Positions 51,857 through 61,654 of a stretch of 64,000 nt of DNA are shown here, one piece after another. A program made the translations under genes and the position numbers. The first letter of the stretch is position 1; every line of letters starts with the position of its first letter. The notes below the pieces were generated by a model. That model had not been told where the DNA came from. It did not search any database and saw nothing but the letters and a program-made list of their open reading frames with translations. The DNA comes from an uncultured Clostridia bacterium (GTDB lineage Bacteria > Bacillota > Clostridia > Christensenellales > Borkfalkiaceae). Location: positions 22,460 to 86,459 of the forward strand of contig CANREC010000001.1 of NCBI GenBank assembly GCA_947629535.1. Reading direction: 5' to 3'.

Positions 51857-53185
51857 ATGGATTTTGCCGAAATTTCCGCCGTTTCAGGCGTTTATTTCAT
51901 CGGGATCGGCGGGGTGAGCATGAGCGCTCTGGCCATGTGCCTCTATGATAAGGGGCTTAAGGTGCGCGGTAGCGACGCGCAGGAGAGCGCTTTTACCCAT
52001 AAACTCCGCGGCTACGGGATCCCTGTATCCATCGGAGAGGATGAGCCAATTTGGGAGGAACTCGTCGTTGTAACGGGCGCCATCCTCCCCGAACACAGGC
52101 AACTTCGGAAAGCGCTCGGGGAGAATAAGAAGATCCTGTCGCGGGCCGAACTTCTCGGAGCGGTAGCGGGAGAGTTCCCGCATACGGTCTCCGTCGCGGG
52201 CTGTCACGGGAAAACGACGACGTGCTGTATGCTTGCGCATATCCTCAAGGAGAACGGAAAGCCCTTTACCTGCCACATCGGCGGGGAGGATCTGGAGCTC
52301 GGGAACTATCACAGCGAGGGGGACGGCTACTTTGTCACCGAGGCATGTGAATTCAAACGCAGTTTCCTGGAGCTGAAGAGCGAGATCGGCGTCGTGCTGA
52401 ACTGCGACAGAGACCATACCGATTGCTACAAGACGAAGGCGGAGCTGCTTGCGGCCTATCGGGAATTCGCCGCGAAGTCGGAAAAGGCCGTCGTCAACGC
52501 CGACGACGTGAATGCCCGCTCCATTCCGCATGTGCTTTCCTTCGGCATGCACAATGGGGACATCCGCGCGACTTCTCTCCGCTGCGACAGAGAGATATAC
52601 ACATTCACCGTCGAGGAGAAGGGGATCCCCGTCGTTCGGATACGCCTCAACGTCGTCGGGATCTTTAACGTGATGAATGCGCTTGCATCCTATGCCTGTG
52701 CGAGATTGCTCGGCCTCTCCGCGGAAGAGATCAAGAGGGGGATCGAGAATTTCCATGGCGTCAAGCGGCGGTTTGAACGGGTCGGGACCTTTTGCGGAGT
52801 GCCGCTCATCTGCGACTACGCGCACCACCCGCGGGAGATCGCCGCGACGCTCTATACGGCACAGCGCATCACCGAGGGAAAGGTACGCCTCGTCTTTCAG
52901 CCGCATACCTATACGAGGACGCGAGACCTCATGGATGAGTTTATCGGAGCGCTGTCAAAGGCTGACGCACCCGTCATCTACAGCACCTATGCGGCGCGGG
53001 AAGGATACGACTTTGAGGGGAGCGCGGTACGCCTCACGGGAATGATCCCGTCCGCCGTCTATATCTCTTCCCCCAAACGGCTTTCCGATTATCTGAAGAG
53101 GAAAGTACAGCCGCGGGATCTGATCTTGGTCCTCGGCGCGGGGAACATCTATGAGATCGCAAGATCCATCGTCGATAAAAAGTAA
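51857..53185 (+). CDS. murC: UDP-N-acetylmuramate--L-alanine ligase
   Basis: It adds L-Ala to UDP-MurNAc in peptidoglycan synthesis. The 442-residue protein has the N-terminal Rossmann domain (VYFIGIGGVSMSALA), the ATP loop VAGCHGKTTTCCML, the central-domain LNCDRDHTDCYKT with the conserved His/Asp, and the C-terminal ligand region RFERVGTFCGVPLICDYAHHPREI. The ATG at 51857 has no Shine-Dalgarno sequence and lies 5 nt after a -10-like box, which predicts a leaderless mRNA. A perfect terminator follows. Confidence 0.96.
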   Translation: MDFAEISAVSGVYFIGIGGVSMSALAMCLYDKGLKVRGSDAQESAFTHKLRGYGIPVSIGEDEPIWEELVVVTGAILPEHRQLRKALGENKKILSRAELLGAVAGEFPHTVSVAGCHGKTTTCCMLAHILKENGKPFTCHIGGEDLELGNYHSEGDGYFVTEACEFKRSFLELKSEIGVVLNCDRDHTDCYKTKAELLAAYREFAAKSEKAVVNADDVNARSIPHVLSFGMHNGDIRATSLRCDREIYTFTVEEKGIPVVRIRLNVVGIFNVMNALASYACARLLGLSAEEIKRGIENFHGVKRRFERVGTFCGVPLICDYAHHPREIAATLYTAQRITEGKVRLVFQPHTYTRTRDLMDEFIGALSKADAPVIYSTYAAREGYDFEGSAVRLTGMIPSAVYISSPKRLSDYLKRKVQPRDLILVLGAGNIYEIARSIVDKK

Positions 53186-53186
53186 C

Positions 53187-53219
53187 ATCTCGGCAAATCT
53201 CGGCCGAGATTTTTCTTTT
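53187..53219 (+). terminator. Intrinsic terminator after murC
   Basis: ATCTCGGC (53187-53194) pairs with GCCGAGAT (53203-53210), 8-nt loop, then TTTTCTTTT. Confidence 0.85.
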
Positions 53220-53251
53220 GAAAAAAGAGGGCAAAAATTTGTATTTTGGTA

Positions 53252-53280
53252 TTGAAAGTACGCGCAAAATATAGTATAAT
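53252..53280 (+). promoter_or_regulatory. Promoter of glycogen operon
   Basis: TTGAAA (53252-53257), 17-nt spacer, TATAAT (53275-53280); leader of about 60 nt before glgB. No other good promoter was seen between glgB and the GH13 gene. Confidence 0.75.
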
Positions 53281-53347
53281 AAGATAGGTCCGAGCGGGAA
53301 AGCATCGCGTCAAATGATTTTCCGATGGATGACTTTGGGAGAAAAAT

Positions 53348-55276
53348 ATGGACAAGACGATGAAAGAGACGGATTTCCCGCTCTATCTGTACCATCACGG
53401 CAAAAACGATCGCATTTATGAGATCTTCGGCGCACACAAGACAGTCAAGGACGGCGCGGAAGGGTACATGTTCCGCGTATGGGCGCCGCATGCCAAGAGC
53501 GTTTCCGTTGTGGGGGATTTCAACGGTTGGGATCCCTCGCGGAACGTTATGGAACGGATGATCGACAATGAGTCCTTCGAACTCTTTCTCCCCGGGCTCA
53601 AACAGTACGATATATATAAATATTGTATTACGGCAGCCGACGGCAGGCAGCTCTACAAGGCAGACCCCGTGGGATTCCATACGGAGACGCCGCCTGAGAC
53701 TGCCTCCAAGCTCTATGATCTCGAGGGATATGAATGGGGGGACAAGGAGTATTTCGATGGCATTCAGAGCCGCAACATCTATTCTTCGCCCATCAATATC
53801 TATGAAGTCAATCTCCTCTCGTGGAAGAAATACGAGGACGGGAACTATCTCTCCTACCGAGATCTCGCGCGGGAGCTCGTCGCCTATGTCAAGGAGATGG
53901 GCTATACGCACGTCGAATTCATGCCTGTGACCGAATATCCCTTCGACGGGTCGTGGGGATATCAGGTGACAGGGTATTTTGCTGTCACGTCCCGTCTCGG
54001 GACGCCGCAGGACTTTATGTACCTCGTCGACTGTTTCCACAGGGCAGGCATCGGCGTCATTGTCGACTGGGTCCCCGCACATTTTCCCAAGGACGCGCAC
54101 GGGCTCTATGAATTTGACGGACAGCCTCTCTATGAGAGCAGCCAGTGGGACAGGATGGAACACAAGAGCTGGGGCACCCGCCGCTTTGACTACGGAAGGG
54201 AAGAGGTCCTGTCCTTCCTCATCTCGGGCGCATGTTTCTTCTTCGATAAATTTCATGTGGACGGGCTGAGGGTCGATGCCGTCGCGTCCATGCTCTATCT
54301 CGACTACGATAAGCGCCCGGGGGAATGGGTCCCCAACATCTACGGCGAGAACAAGAATCTCGAGGCGATCGCCTTTTTGCGCCGTCTCAACGAGGCAGTT
54401 TTCCTGCGTTTCCCGTATGCGATGATGATCGCAGAGGAGAGCACGGCGTGGGGCCTCGTCACCAAGCCCGGTTCGGTGGGAGGGCTCGGTTTCAATTTCA
54501 AGTGGAATATGGGATGGATGAACGACATGCTCTCCTATCTCTGCCTGAATCCCTATTTCCGCATGAACAACCACAATAAACTCACCTTCTCGATGATGTA
54601 TGCCTTCTCGGAGAACTATGTTCTTCCCATCTCGCACGACGAAGTCGTCCACGGGAAGTGCTCTCTGATCAACAAGATGCCGGGGACCTATGAGGAAAAG
54701 TTTGCGGGCGTCCGTGCCTTCCTCGGCTATATGGCCGCGCATCCCGGGAAGAAACTCAATTTCATGGGCTACGAGTTCGGACAGTTCAAGGAATGGAACT
54801 ATAAGGAAGGGCTCGAATTTTTCCTCCGCGACAATTATGAACTGCACGGGAAACTCTCCGTGTACGTCAAGGCGCTCAACAAGTTCTACACGGATACGCC
54901 CGCGTTCTATGAGATCGAGGACAGTTGGGACGGATTCGAATGGCTTGCACCCGACGACGCAGACAGGAACATCGTCGCATTTATCCGCAGGGACCGCGCG
55001 GGAAATGAGATCATCTCGGTAACGTCGTACTCGGGCGTCGACGCCGACGGGTATCTTCTTGGCGTCAACAAGAAGGGAAAATATAAAATTATTTTCAATT
55101 CGGACGAGAAAAAATACGGCGGAGAGGGGAAACTGACAAAGAGGACCTTCTCTGCGGTGAAAAAACCCAGTCATGGGAAACAGTATTCTCTCCAGATCTC
55201 GGTGCCGAAATTGACGACGCTTTATCTCGTCTATGAGCCGTCCGCAACCAAGAGCGGAACGCAAACAAAGAAGTAA
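53348..55276 (+). CDS. glgB: 1,4-alpha-glucan branching enzyme GlgB
   Basis: It forms alpha-1,6 branches in glycogen. The 642-residue protein has an N-terminal CBM48 (FRVWAPHAKSVSVVGDFNGWD) and the GH13 barrel. Barrel motifs are FDGSWGYQVTGYFA, VDWVPAHFP, the nucleophile Asp in DGLRVDAVASML, the acid/base Glu in MIAEEST and LPISHDEVVHG with the transition-state Asp. A C-terminal all-beta domain ends in a Lys/Thr/Ser-rich tail. It is the first gene of glgB-C-D-A-P-GH13, with GGGAG before the ATG. Confidence 0.97.
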   Translation: MDKTMKETDFPLYLYHHGKNDRIYEIFGAHKTVKDGAEGYMFRVWAPHAKSVSVVGDFNGWDPSRNVMERMIDNESFELFLPGLKQYDIYKYCITAADGRQLYKADPVGFHTETPPETASKLYDLEGYEWGDKEYFDGIQSRNIYSSPINIYEVNLLSWKKYEDGNYLSYRDLARELVAYVKEMGYTHVEFMPVTEYPFDGSWGYQVTGYFAVTSRLGTPQDFMYLVDCFHRAGIGVIVDWVPAHFPKDAHGLYEFDGQPLYESSQWDRMEHKSWGTRRFDYGREEVLSFLISGACFFFDKFHVDGLRVDAVASMLYLDYDKRPGEWVPNIYGENKNLEAIAFLRRLNEAVFLRFPYAMMIAEESTAWGLVTKPGSVGGLGFNFKWNMGWMNDMLSYLCLNPYFRMNNHNKLTFSMMYAFSENYVLPISHDEVVHGKCSLINKMPGTYEEKFAGVRAFLGYMAAHPGKKLNFMGYEFGQFKEWNYKEGLEFFLRDNYELHGKLSVYVKALNKFYTDTPAFYEIEDSWDGFEWLAPDDADRNIVAFIRRDRAGNEIISVTSYSGVDADGYLLGVNKKGKYKIIFNSDEKKYGGEGKLTKRTFSAVKKPSHGKQYSLQISVPKLTTLYLVYEPSATKSGTQTKK

Positions 55277-55297
55277 TAACCATGGGGGTTAAGTGAT

Positions 55298-56488
55298 ATG
55301 TTGAGAAAAAAGGAATGTGTGGCAATGCTCCTCGCGGGCGGGCAGGGCTCTCGGCTCTACGCGCTCACGAATAACATTGCAAAGCCCGCAGTTGCTTTCG
55401 GCGCAAAGTATCGGATCATCGACTTTCCGCTCTCCAACTGCATCAATTCGGGGATCGATACGGTCGGCGTGCTCACGCAGTACGAACCGCTTGAGCTCAA
55501 CGAATACATCGGGAACGGACAGCCGTGGGACCTTGACCGTGCGTTCGGCGGCGTGCATATTCTCTCGCCCTATCAGGCGAAGAAGAAACAGTCGTGGTTC
55601 GAAGGGACGGCCAATGCCATCTACCAGAACATTTCCTTCATGAAAAAATACAATCCCGATTATGTGCTCATCCTGTCGGGCGACCATATCTACAAGATGA
55701 ACTATGCCGAGATGCTCCGCGCACACAAGGCGACGGGGGCCGATTGCACGATCGCGGCCATCGAGGTCCCGATGAAGGAGGCTTCCCGTTTCGGCATTCT
55801 CAACACGCGTGAGGACGGTTCCATCTACGAGTTTGAGGAAAAACCCAAACAGCCCAAGAGCAACCTCGCGTCCATGGGCATCTATATCTTCAATGCCGAG
55901 AAACTCTTCAAATATCTCGAGGCGGACGACGCCGATCCCAACTCGGAGAAGGACTTCGGCAAGAACGTCCTGCCCGCCATGCTGAATGCGGGCGAAAAGA
56001 TGTTTTCCTACCGTTTCAAGGGCTACTGGAAGGACGTCGGCACAATCTCTTCTCTTTGGGAATCCAACATGGACCTTCTCGAGGACGATCCCGCCTTTGA
56101 CGTGAGCGATCCCGACTGGAAGATACATTCGAGGAACCCGCTCGCACCGCCCGAACACATCGGGGATGAGGCCGTCGTGAGCAATTCGCTCATCGCGCTC
56201 GGGTGTGAGGTCGACGGGTATGTCAAGAACTCCGTCCTTGCATCCAACGTCGTCGTCGAAGAGGGGGCGACCGTCATCGACAGCGTCCTCATGGCAGGCA
56301 CCGTCGTCAGAAAGGGGGCAAAGGTGCTCTACTCCATCATCGACGAAAACGTCACGGTCGAAGAGGGGGCTGAAGTCGGCGAATCCAAGGAGAGCGGCAA
56401 AGGCATCGCCGTTCTCGGCAGAAACATTTCCGTCGCGGGCAAGATCGCGGGCGGAGAGATCATCGATAAGGATCACAAGGGGGAATAA
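55298..56488 (+). CDS. glgC: Glucose-1-phosphate adenylyltransferase GlgC
   Basis: It makes ADP-glucose from glucose-1-phosphate and ATP, the committed step of glycogen synthesis. The 396-residue protein has the nucleotide loop [34 protein letters not shown], the sugar-binding [15 protein letters not shown] with catalytic Asp, [11 protein letters not shown] with the Lys for glucose-1-phosphate, and a C-terminal left-handed beta-helix of hexapeptide repeats. It is paired with glgD directly downstream, as in other Firmicutes. Confidence 0.96.
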   Translation: MLRKKECVAMLLAGGQGSRLYALTNNIAKPAVAFGAKYRIIDFPLSNCINSGIDTVGVLTQYEPLELNEYIGNGQPWDLDRAFGGVHILSPYQAKKKQSWFEGTANAIYQNISFMKKYNPDYVLILSGDHIYKMNYAEMLRAHKATGADCTIAAIEVPMKEASRFGILNTREDGSIYEFEEKPKQPKSNLASMGIYIFNAEKLFKYLEADDADPNSEKDFGKNVLPAMLNAGEKMFSYRFKGYWKDVGTISSLWESNMDLLEDDPAFDVSDPDWKIHSRNPLAPPEHIGDEAVVSNSLIALGCEVDGYVKNSVLASNVVVEEGATVIDSVLMAGTVVRKGAKVLYSIIDENVTVEEGAEVGESKESGKGIAVLGRNISVAGKIAGGEIIDKDHKGE

Positions 56489-56492
56489 AGAC

Positions 56493-57608
56493 ATGGCACA
56501 TTCTGCAGTCGGCGTCATTTTTTCAAATATTCACGATGAAAACATTCCCGAACTTTCCCGCCACAGAACGATGGCGTCCATTCCCTACGGCGGGAGATAC
56601 CGTCTCATCGACTTTACCCTTTCCAATATGGTAAATTCGGGCATTACGACGGTCGGGATCGTCACAAAGAACAACTACCAGTCGCTCATCGACCATCTCG
56701 GGAGCGGCAAAGATTGGGACCTTGCGAGAAAGGACGGCGGTATCATCCTTCTTCCGCCTTACTCTGATGAGACGGACGCGCCCTATACGACCCGTCTTGA
56801 GGCACTCATGGGCATCACGGGATTCTTGACGCACCGCAACGAGGACTATGTCGTCATCACGGACTGCGACGGGATCGCGCGGGTCGACCTGCAGGAGATC
56901 CTGCATTTCCATGAGGAAAAGGGAGCCGATATCACCATGGTCTACCATGAGGAAACCGAACCCGCCCAGTCCTCCTACTATATCACCCTTCAGCCCGATG
57001 AAACGGGAAGGGTGAAGGGGCTCAAGATCAATCCGAAACTCAAGAATAGTAAATATGACCTCTACGTCAACGTCATGGTGATGAGCAGGGAATTTCTCGT
57101 CAATACCATACAGGACGCCGTCACGCGCGGCCTTTCGAGTTTCGGCAGGGACATCCTCACCAAGAACGTCGATACGCTCCGCATCTTCGGTTACAAATTC
57201 GGCGGCTACTATGCGACGATCAGCTCGCTGCAAAATTATTACAGCCACAGCATGGAACTTCTTCAAAAGGAAGTCCGTGACGAGCTCTTCGGTGCCCGCG
57301 ACGTCTATACGAAGGTCCGCGATTCCGCGCCGAGCAAGTATATCGAAGGAGCTGTCGTCAAGAATTCCTTGATCTCTGACGGCTGCGTCATCGAGGGCAC
57401 GGTCGAAAATTGCATTCTCTTCCGCGGCGTGAAGGTCGGAAAGGGGAGCGTCATCAAGAATTCCATCATCATGCAGGACACCGTCATCGGCACGAATGTG
57501 AGCCTCGACGCCGTCATCACCGACAAGAACGTCGTCATCCGTGACAGGAGACATCTTGCGGGCTGCGAATCGTTGCCTTATTTCATCGCAAAGGGCAGAA
57601 TGCTCTGA
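56493..57608 (+). CDS. glgD: GlgD, non-catalytic-type ADP-glucose pyrophosphorylase subunit
   Basis: The 371-residue GlgC paralogue begins AHSAVGVIFSNIHDENIPELSRHR, so the Gly-rich PPi-binding loop is missing. IPYGGRYRLIDFTLSNMVNSGI and ITDCDGIARVDL replace the catalytic motifs, and the C-terminal hexapeptide beta-helix is retained. In B. subtilis-type systems GlgD raises the activity of GlgC in a GlgCD heterotetramer. The ORF-track frame from 56205 overlaps glgC; the ATG at 56493 is the real start, four bases after the glgC stop. Confidence 0.93.
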   Translation: MAHSAVGVIFSNIHDENIPELSRHRTMASIPYGGRYRLIDFTLSNMVNSGITTVGIVTKNNYQSLIDHLGSGKDWDLARKDGGIILLPPYSDETDAPYTTRLEALMGITGFLTHRNEDYVVITDCDGIARVDLQEILHFHEEKGADITMVYHEETEPAQSSYYITLQPDETGRVKGLKINPKLKNSKYDLYVNVMVMSREFLVNTIQDAVTRGLSSFGRDILTKNVDTLRIFGYKFGGYYATISSLQNYYSHSMELLQKEVRDELFGARDVYTKVRDSAPSKYIEGAVVKNSLISDGCVIEGTVENCILFRGVKVGKGSVIKNSIIMQDTVIGTNVSLDAVITDKNVVIRDRRHLAGCESLPYFIAKGRML

Positions 57609-57646
57609 AATCATAGAATTGCGAACGCATCACAGGGGGAATCATC

Positions 57647-59194
57647 ATGAGCGAAACAACGAAAAAAAGGGAAACCAAGAAACAAGTATCTCCGCAAACT
57701 CCCGCCGTGGAGGTCGTGGAGCAGGCCGAACAGCCAGTTCTCCCCGAGCAGCCGAAGGTCGTGGCGGAGGCGAAGAAGAAGATCCTGTTCGTCGCGTCCG
57801 AGGCGGCGCCCTTCATTGCGACAGGCGGGCTTGCGGAAGTCATCGGCTCGCTTTCCAAGGCATTGGCGCGGGATGACCGCTATGACGTGCGTGTCATGAT
57901 CCCGCTCTACCAAGACATCAAAAAGGAGTACAGAAAGGACTTCAAATTCCTTGGGAACACTTACGTTGCCCTGTCGTGGAGAAATCAATATTGCGGCGTC
58001 TTTGAATACAAGCAGGACAATGTGACCTACTATTTCCTCGACAATGAGTACTATTTCAAGCGCCCCGGGTGCTACGGGTACTACGATGACGGCGAACGGT
58101 TCGCTTTCTTCTGCCGCGGCGTCATGGAGACGATGAACTTCATCGGTTTCTATCCCGACGTCATGCACTGCCACGATTGGCAGGCGGCGCTTGCGGCGCT
58201 CTATCTCAAGACCATCTACTGTTTCCGTCCCGAATACCAGTTTATTCGCGCATGTTTTACCATCCACAACATCGAATATCAAGGGAAATACTCCCTTGAC
58301 ATCCTCGAGGACCTCTTCGGGATCTCTTATCATTACCAATATCTTGTGGAATACGACCGCTGCATCAATCTGATGAAAGGGGCGATCGAATGCTGCGAGT
58401 GTTTCTCGACGGTTTCTCCTACCTACGCGCAGGAGATCAAGGATCCCTACTATTCGCACGGTCTCGATCCCATCATCCGCCGCAACGAGTTCAAACTCCG
58501 CGGCATTCTGAACGGCATCGACCCCGATTATTACGACCCAGCGACAGACATCGCGCTCTTCCAAAATTACAGCGCCGACGACATGGCGGGCAAGGCCGTC
58601 TGCAAAGAGGAGTTGCAGCGCATGCTCAATCTCCCCGTGAAACCTGACACACCCGTCGTCGCGATGATCACGCGGCTTGTCACGCACAAAGGGCTCGATC
58701 TCGTCAAGGAAGTCATCGAACAGGCCCTTCGGCAGGATATGCAGTTTATTCTGCTCGGCACGGGGGATTCCTCCTATGAGACCTATTTCTCCGACCTCGC
58801 AAGAAGATATCCGGGGAAGGTCGTCTCCATCATTTCCTTCAATTCCGATCTCTCACGCAAGATCTATTCGGGCGCAGATCTCTTCCTGATGCCCTCGAAG
58901 AGCGAACCCTGCGGCCTTTCGCAGATGATCGCCTCGCGGTACGGCACCGTCGCGATCGTGCGTGAGACGGGGGGGCTGCGCGACAGCATCACACCCTTCG
59001 GTGCGGGCGGAAACGGATTCACCTTCCACGACTACAATGCGTATGACATGCTCTATGTCATCAACGAGGCGATCGGCGTCTATCATAACCGTGAGGTCTG
59101 GAATGCACTCGTCCACAAGGCGATGACGACCGATTTCACATGGGCCTCCTCTGCCCGTTCCTATGAGGAAATGTATCTCAGCCTTCTTAAGTAA
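57647..59194 (+). CDS. glgA: Glycogen synthase GlgA (ADP-glucose, GT5)
   Basis: It extends alpha-1,4-glucan from ADP-glucose. The 515-residue protein has the KxGGL-type acceptor loop as ATGGLAEVIGSL, CHDWQAALAALYLKT, TIHNIEYQG, RGILNGIDPDYYDP, MITRLVTHKGLD and the C-terminal Glu motif LMPSKSEPCGLSQMIA. The first roughly 43 residues are an extra Lys/Glu/Pro/Gln-rich linker (KKQVSPQTPAVEVVEQAEQP) not found in standard GlgA; the AGGGGGA before the ATG supports this start. The A in the ATGGLAEV loop replaces the usual Lys of KTGGL. Confidence 0.95.
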   Translation: MSETTKKRETKKQVSPQTPAVEVVEQAEQPVLPEQPKVVAEAKKKILFVASEAAPFIATGGLAEVIGSLSKALARDDRYDVRVMIPLYQDIKKEYRKDFKFLGNTYVALSWRNQYCGVFEYKQDNVTYYFLDNEYYFKRPGCYGYYDDGERFAFFCRGVMETMNFIGFYPDVMHCHDWQAALAALYLKTIYCFRPEYQFIRACFTIHNIEYQGKYSLDILEDLFGISYHYQYLVEYDRCINLMKGAIECCECFSTVSPTYAQEIKDPYYSHGLDPIIRRNEFKLRGILNGIDPDYYDPATDIALFQNYSADDMAGKAVCKEELQRMLNLPVKPDTPVVAMITRLVTHKGLDLVKEVIEQALRQDMQFILLGTGDSSYETYFSDLARRYPGKVVSIISFNSDLSRKIYSGADLFLMPSKSEPCGLSQMIASRYGTVAIVRETGGLRDSITPFGAGGNGFTFHDYNAYDMLYVINEAIGVYHNREVWNALVHKAMTTDFTWASSARSYEEMYLSLLK

Positions 59195-59221
59195 ACTTTT
59201 TTTCAGGAGATAAATCGATCC

Positions 59222-61648
59222 ATGGCAAAATTGACAGAGCAGGAAGCAGAACGTCTGATCGCGGGAAAACTGACGCGCTATTTCGGCGTCAGCGCGCAAG
59301 AGGCGTCAAGAGAGCAGATCTATAAGGCCGTTGTCATGAGTGTGAGGGACATCATGCTCGAGAAACGGCAGAAGTTCCATTTGAAGATCAAGGCCGCAAA
59401 GGCAAAGCGCGTCTATTATCTCTGCATGGAATTCTTGATGGGAAGATCGCTCAAGAACAGTATCTATAACCTCGGCATCGAAAAGCCGATCGCGGGAGCA
59501 TTGAAGTCGCTCAATATAAGTCTCGACGACCTCTATGAAGAAGAACCCGACGCCGGGCTCGGGAATGGGGGACTTGGCCGCCTTGCAGCATGCTTTTTGG
59601 ACGGCCTCGCAACACAGAATTACCCCGCGATGGGTTTCTCCATCTGTTACCAGTACGGTCTTTTCAAACAGAAGATCGTGGACGGCTGGCAGATGGAATT
59701 GCCCGACGTTTGGCTTCCCGGCGGTGAAGCGTGGCTCACGCAGCGGTCCGACAAGCAATTTATCGTCCGTTTTGACGGCGAACTCGAAGAAAAATGGACC
59801 GACCACGGCATGGAGACCGTCTACCACAACGCAAAGGAAGTCGAGGCGATCGCCTGCGATATGATGGTTTCGGGTGCGGATTCAGAGGCGGTCAGCGTGC
59901 TCCGTCTGTGGCGCTCGCGGGCCGTGCAGAAATTCGACATGCAGCTCTTTTCGCAGGGGAATTATGAGGCCGTCATGCGCGACGACAGCGACGCACAGCT
60001 CATTTCCAAGGTCCTTTATCCTTCCGACAATCACTATGAGGGGAAATCACTCAGGCTCAAACAGCAATATTTCCTCGTTTCCGCGTCGCTGCAATGTATC
60101 GTTGCCGACCACAAGCGTCGCTACGGTTCACTGAATCTCCTGCCGCAGATGGCCGCGATCCATATCAACGACACGCATCCCGCGCTCGCCATCCCCGAGC
60201 TCATGCGCATTCTCGTCGACGAGAACTACTACGGTTGGGAAGTCGCATGGAACATCACGACGGCGACCTGTGCCTACACGAACCATACCGTCATGGCGGA
60301 AGCGCTCGAGACGTGGGCGGAGGACCTCATCGCGCGCAGACTTCCCCGCATTTACGGTATTCTGAAGGAGATCAACCGCCGTTTCTGCGACGATCTCTGG
60401 CACAGATTCCCCGGGGACTGGAACAGGATCTCCCGCATGGCGATCCTTTCGCACAACACCGTCCGCATGGCCAATCTCTGCGTCATGGGGTCGCACAGTG
60501 TCAACGGTGTCTCCGCTCTGCACAGCGACATCATCAAGGACAGCATCTTCCATGACTTCTATGAGTATACGCCCGAGAAGTTCTGCAACGTCACCAACGG
60601 TATCGCGCACAGACGTTGGCTCAACCAATCCAACCCCGAGCTCTGCGCTCTTCTGAATGAATGTATCGGCACGGGATATGCCAAAAATGCCGAAAAACTC
60701 GCCGATTTCAAGAAATTTGAAAACGACGAGAGCGTGCTGAAACGGCTCGGCGAGATCAAACAGATCAAAAAGGAACAGTTCGCCGCCTATGCCCAAAAAT
60801 ATCAGGGGGCGCTCGTCGATCCGAACACGCTCTTTGATGTGCAGGCAAAGCGCATGCACGAGTATAAACGTCAGCTTTTGAATGTTCTCCACATCATCGG
60901 GGAGTACAATGCCTTGAAAGAGGACCCGAATCTCGACGTTCAGCCCAAGACATACATCTTCGGCGCAAAGGCTGCCGCTGGGTACGATATGGCCAAGCAG
61001 ACGATCAAACTCATCTGCTATCTTGCCGAGGACATCCGCAAAAATTCGAAGATCAACGAAAAGCTCAACGTCATCTACATGGAAAACTACAACGTGACCA
61101 TGTCCGAAAAACTGATGCCCGCATCCGAAATTTCCGAACAGATCTCCCTCGCGGGGAAAGAGGCGAGCGGTACGGGCAACATGAAGTTCATGATCAACGG
61201 TGCGCTCACGATCGGAACGCTCGACGGCGCAAATGTGGAAATGGCAGAGCGCGTTGGCCCCGAGAACATCTTTATTTTCGGGCTCAAGGCCGATGAGGTC
61301 AAACAGCTCTGGAGCGGCGGCTATAATTCGAGCGCTTACTACAACCAAAATTATCCGATGCGGCAGATCATTGAATCGCTCATCGTCGGTTTCAACGGCT
61401 GTTCCTTCGCGGATATCGCAAATTATCTCCTGCGGAATGCGCCCGTCGCCGATCCCTACATGTGTCTTGCCGACTTTGATTCCTATGTCAAGACGCAGAC
61501 GGCGATGACCGACCTGTATCGCAACGACAAGCTCGCATGGAACAAAAAGTCGCTCAACAATATTGCCGCGGCAGGATATTTCTCCGCAGACAGAAGTGTC
61601 CGCGACTATGCAAATCACATCTGGAATCTGAAACCTCTCAATAAGTAA
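59222..61648 (+). CDS. glgP: Glycogen/maltodextrin phosphorylase GlgP
   Basis: This GT35 enzyme releases glucose-1-phosphate from alpha-1,4-glucans using PLP. The 808-residue protein has YYLCMEFLMGRSLKNSIYNLG, EEEPDAGLGNGGLGRLAACFLD, INDTHPALAIPELMR, VTNGIAHRRWL and the PLP lysine region EASGTGNMKFMINGALTIGTLDGANVE. AGGAGA lies 13 nt before the ATG, which is rather far. Its place at the end of the synthesis genes allows storage and mobilisation from one operon. Confidence 0.97.
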   Translation: MAKLTEQEAERLIAGKLTRYFGVSAQEASREQIYKAVVMSVRDIMLEKRQKFHLKIKAAKAKRVYYLCMEFLMGRSLKNSIYNLGIEKPIAGALKSLNISLDDLYEEEPDAGLGNGGLGRLAACFLDGLATQNYPAMGFSICYQYGLFKQKIVDGWQMELPDVWLPGGEAWLTQRSDKQFIVRFDGELEEKWTDHGMETVYHNAKEVEAIACDMMVSGADSEAVSVLRLWRSRAVQKFDMQLFSQGNYEAVMRDDSDAQLISKVLYPSDNHYEGKSLRLKQQYFLVSASLQCIVADHKRRYGSLNLLPQMAAIHINDTHPALAIPELMRILVDENYYGWEVAWNITTATCAYTNHTVMAEALETWAEDLIARRLPRIYGILKEINRRFCDDLWHRFPGDWNRISRMAILSHNTVRMANLCVMGSHSVNGVSALHSDIIKDSIFHDFYEYTPEKFCNVTNGIAHRRWLNQSNPELCALLNECIGTGYAKNAEKLADFKKFENDESVLKRLGEIKQIKKEQFAAYAQKYQGALVDPNTLFDVQAKRMHEYKRQLLNVLHIIGEYNALKEDPNLDVQPKTYIFGAKAAAGYDMAKQTIKLICYLAEDIRKNSKINEKLNVIYMENYNVTMSEKLMPASEISEQISLAGKEASGTGNMKFMINGALTIGTLDGANVEMAERVGPENIFIFGLKADEVKQLWSGGYNSSAYYNQNYPMRQIIESLIVGFNGCSFADIANYLLRNAPVADPYMCLADFDSYVKTQTAMTDLYRNDKLAWNKKSLNNIAAAGYFSADRSVRDYANHIWNLKPLNK

Positions 61649-61654
61649 CGGCCC

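Noticed and set aside
52955-55264. 769-residue minus-strand ORF
   Set aside because: It is antisense to murC and glgB, both clear enzymes with all motifs; the frame is open because of codon bias.
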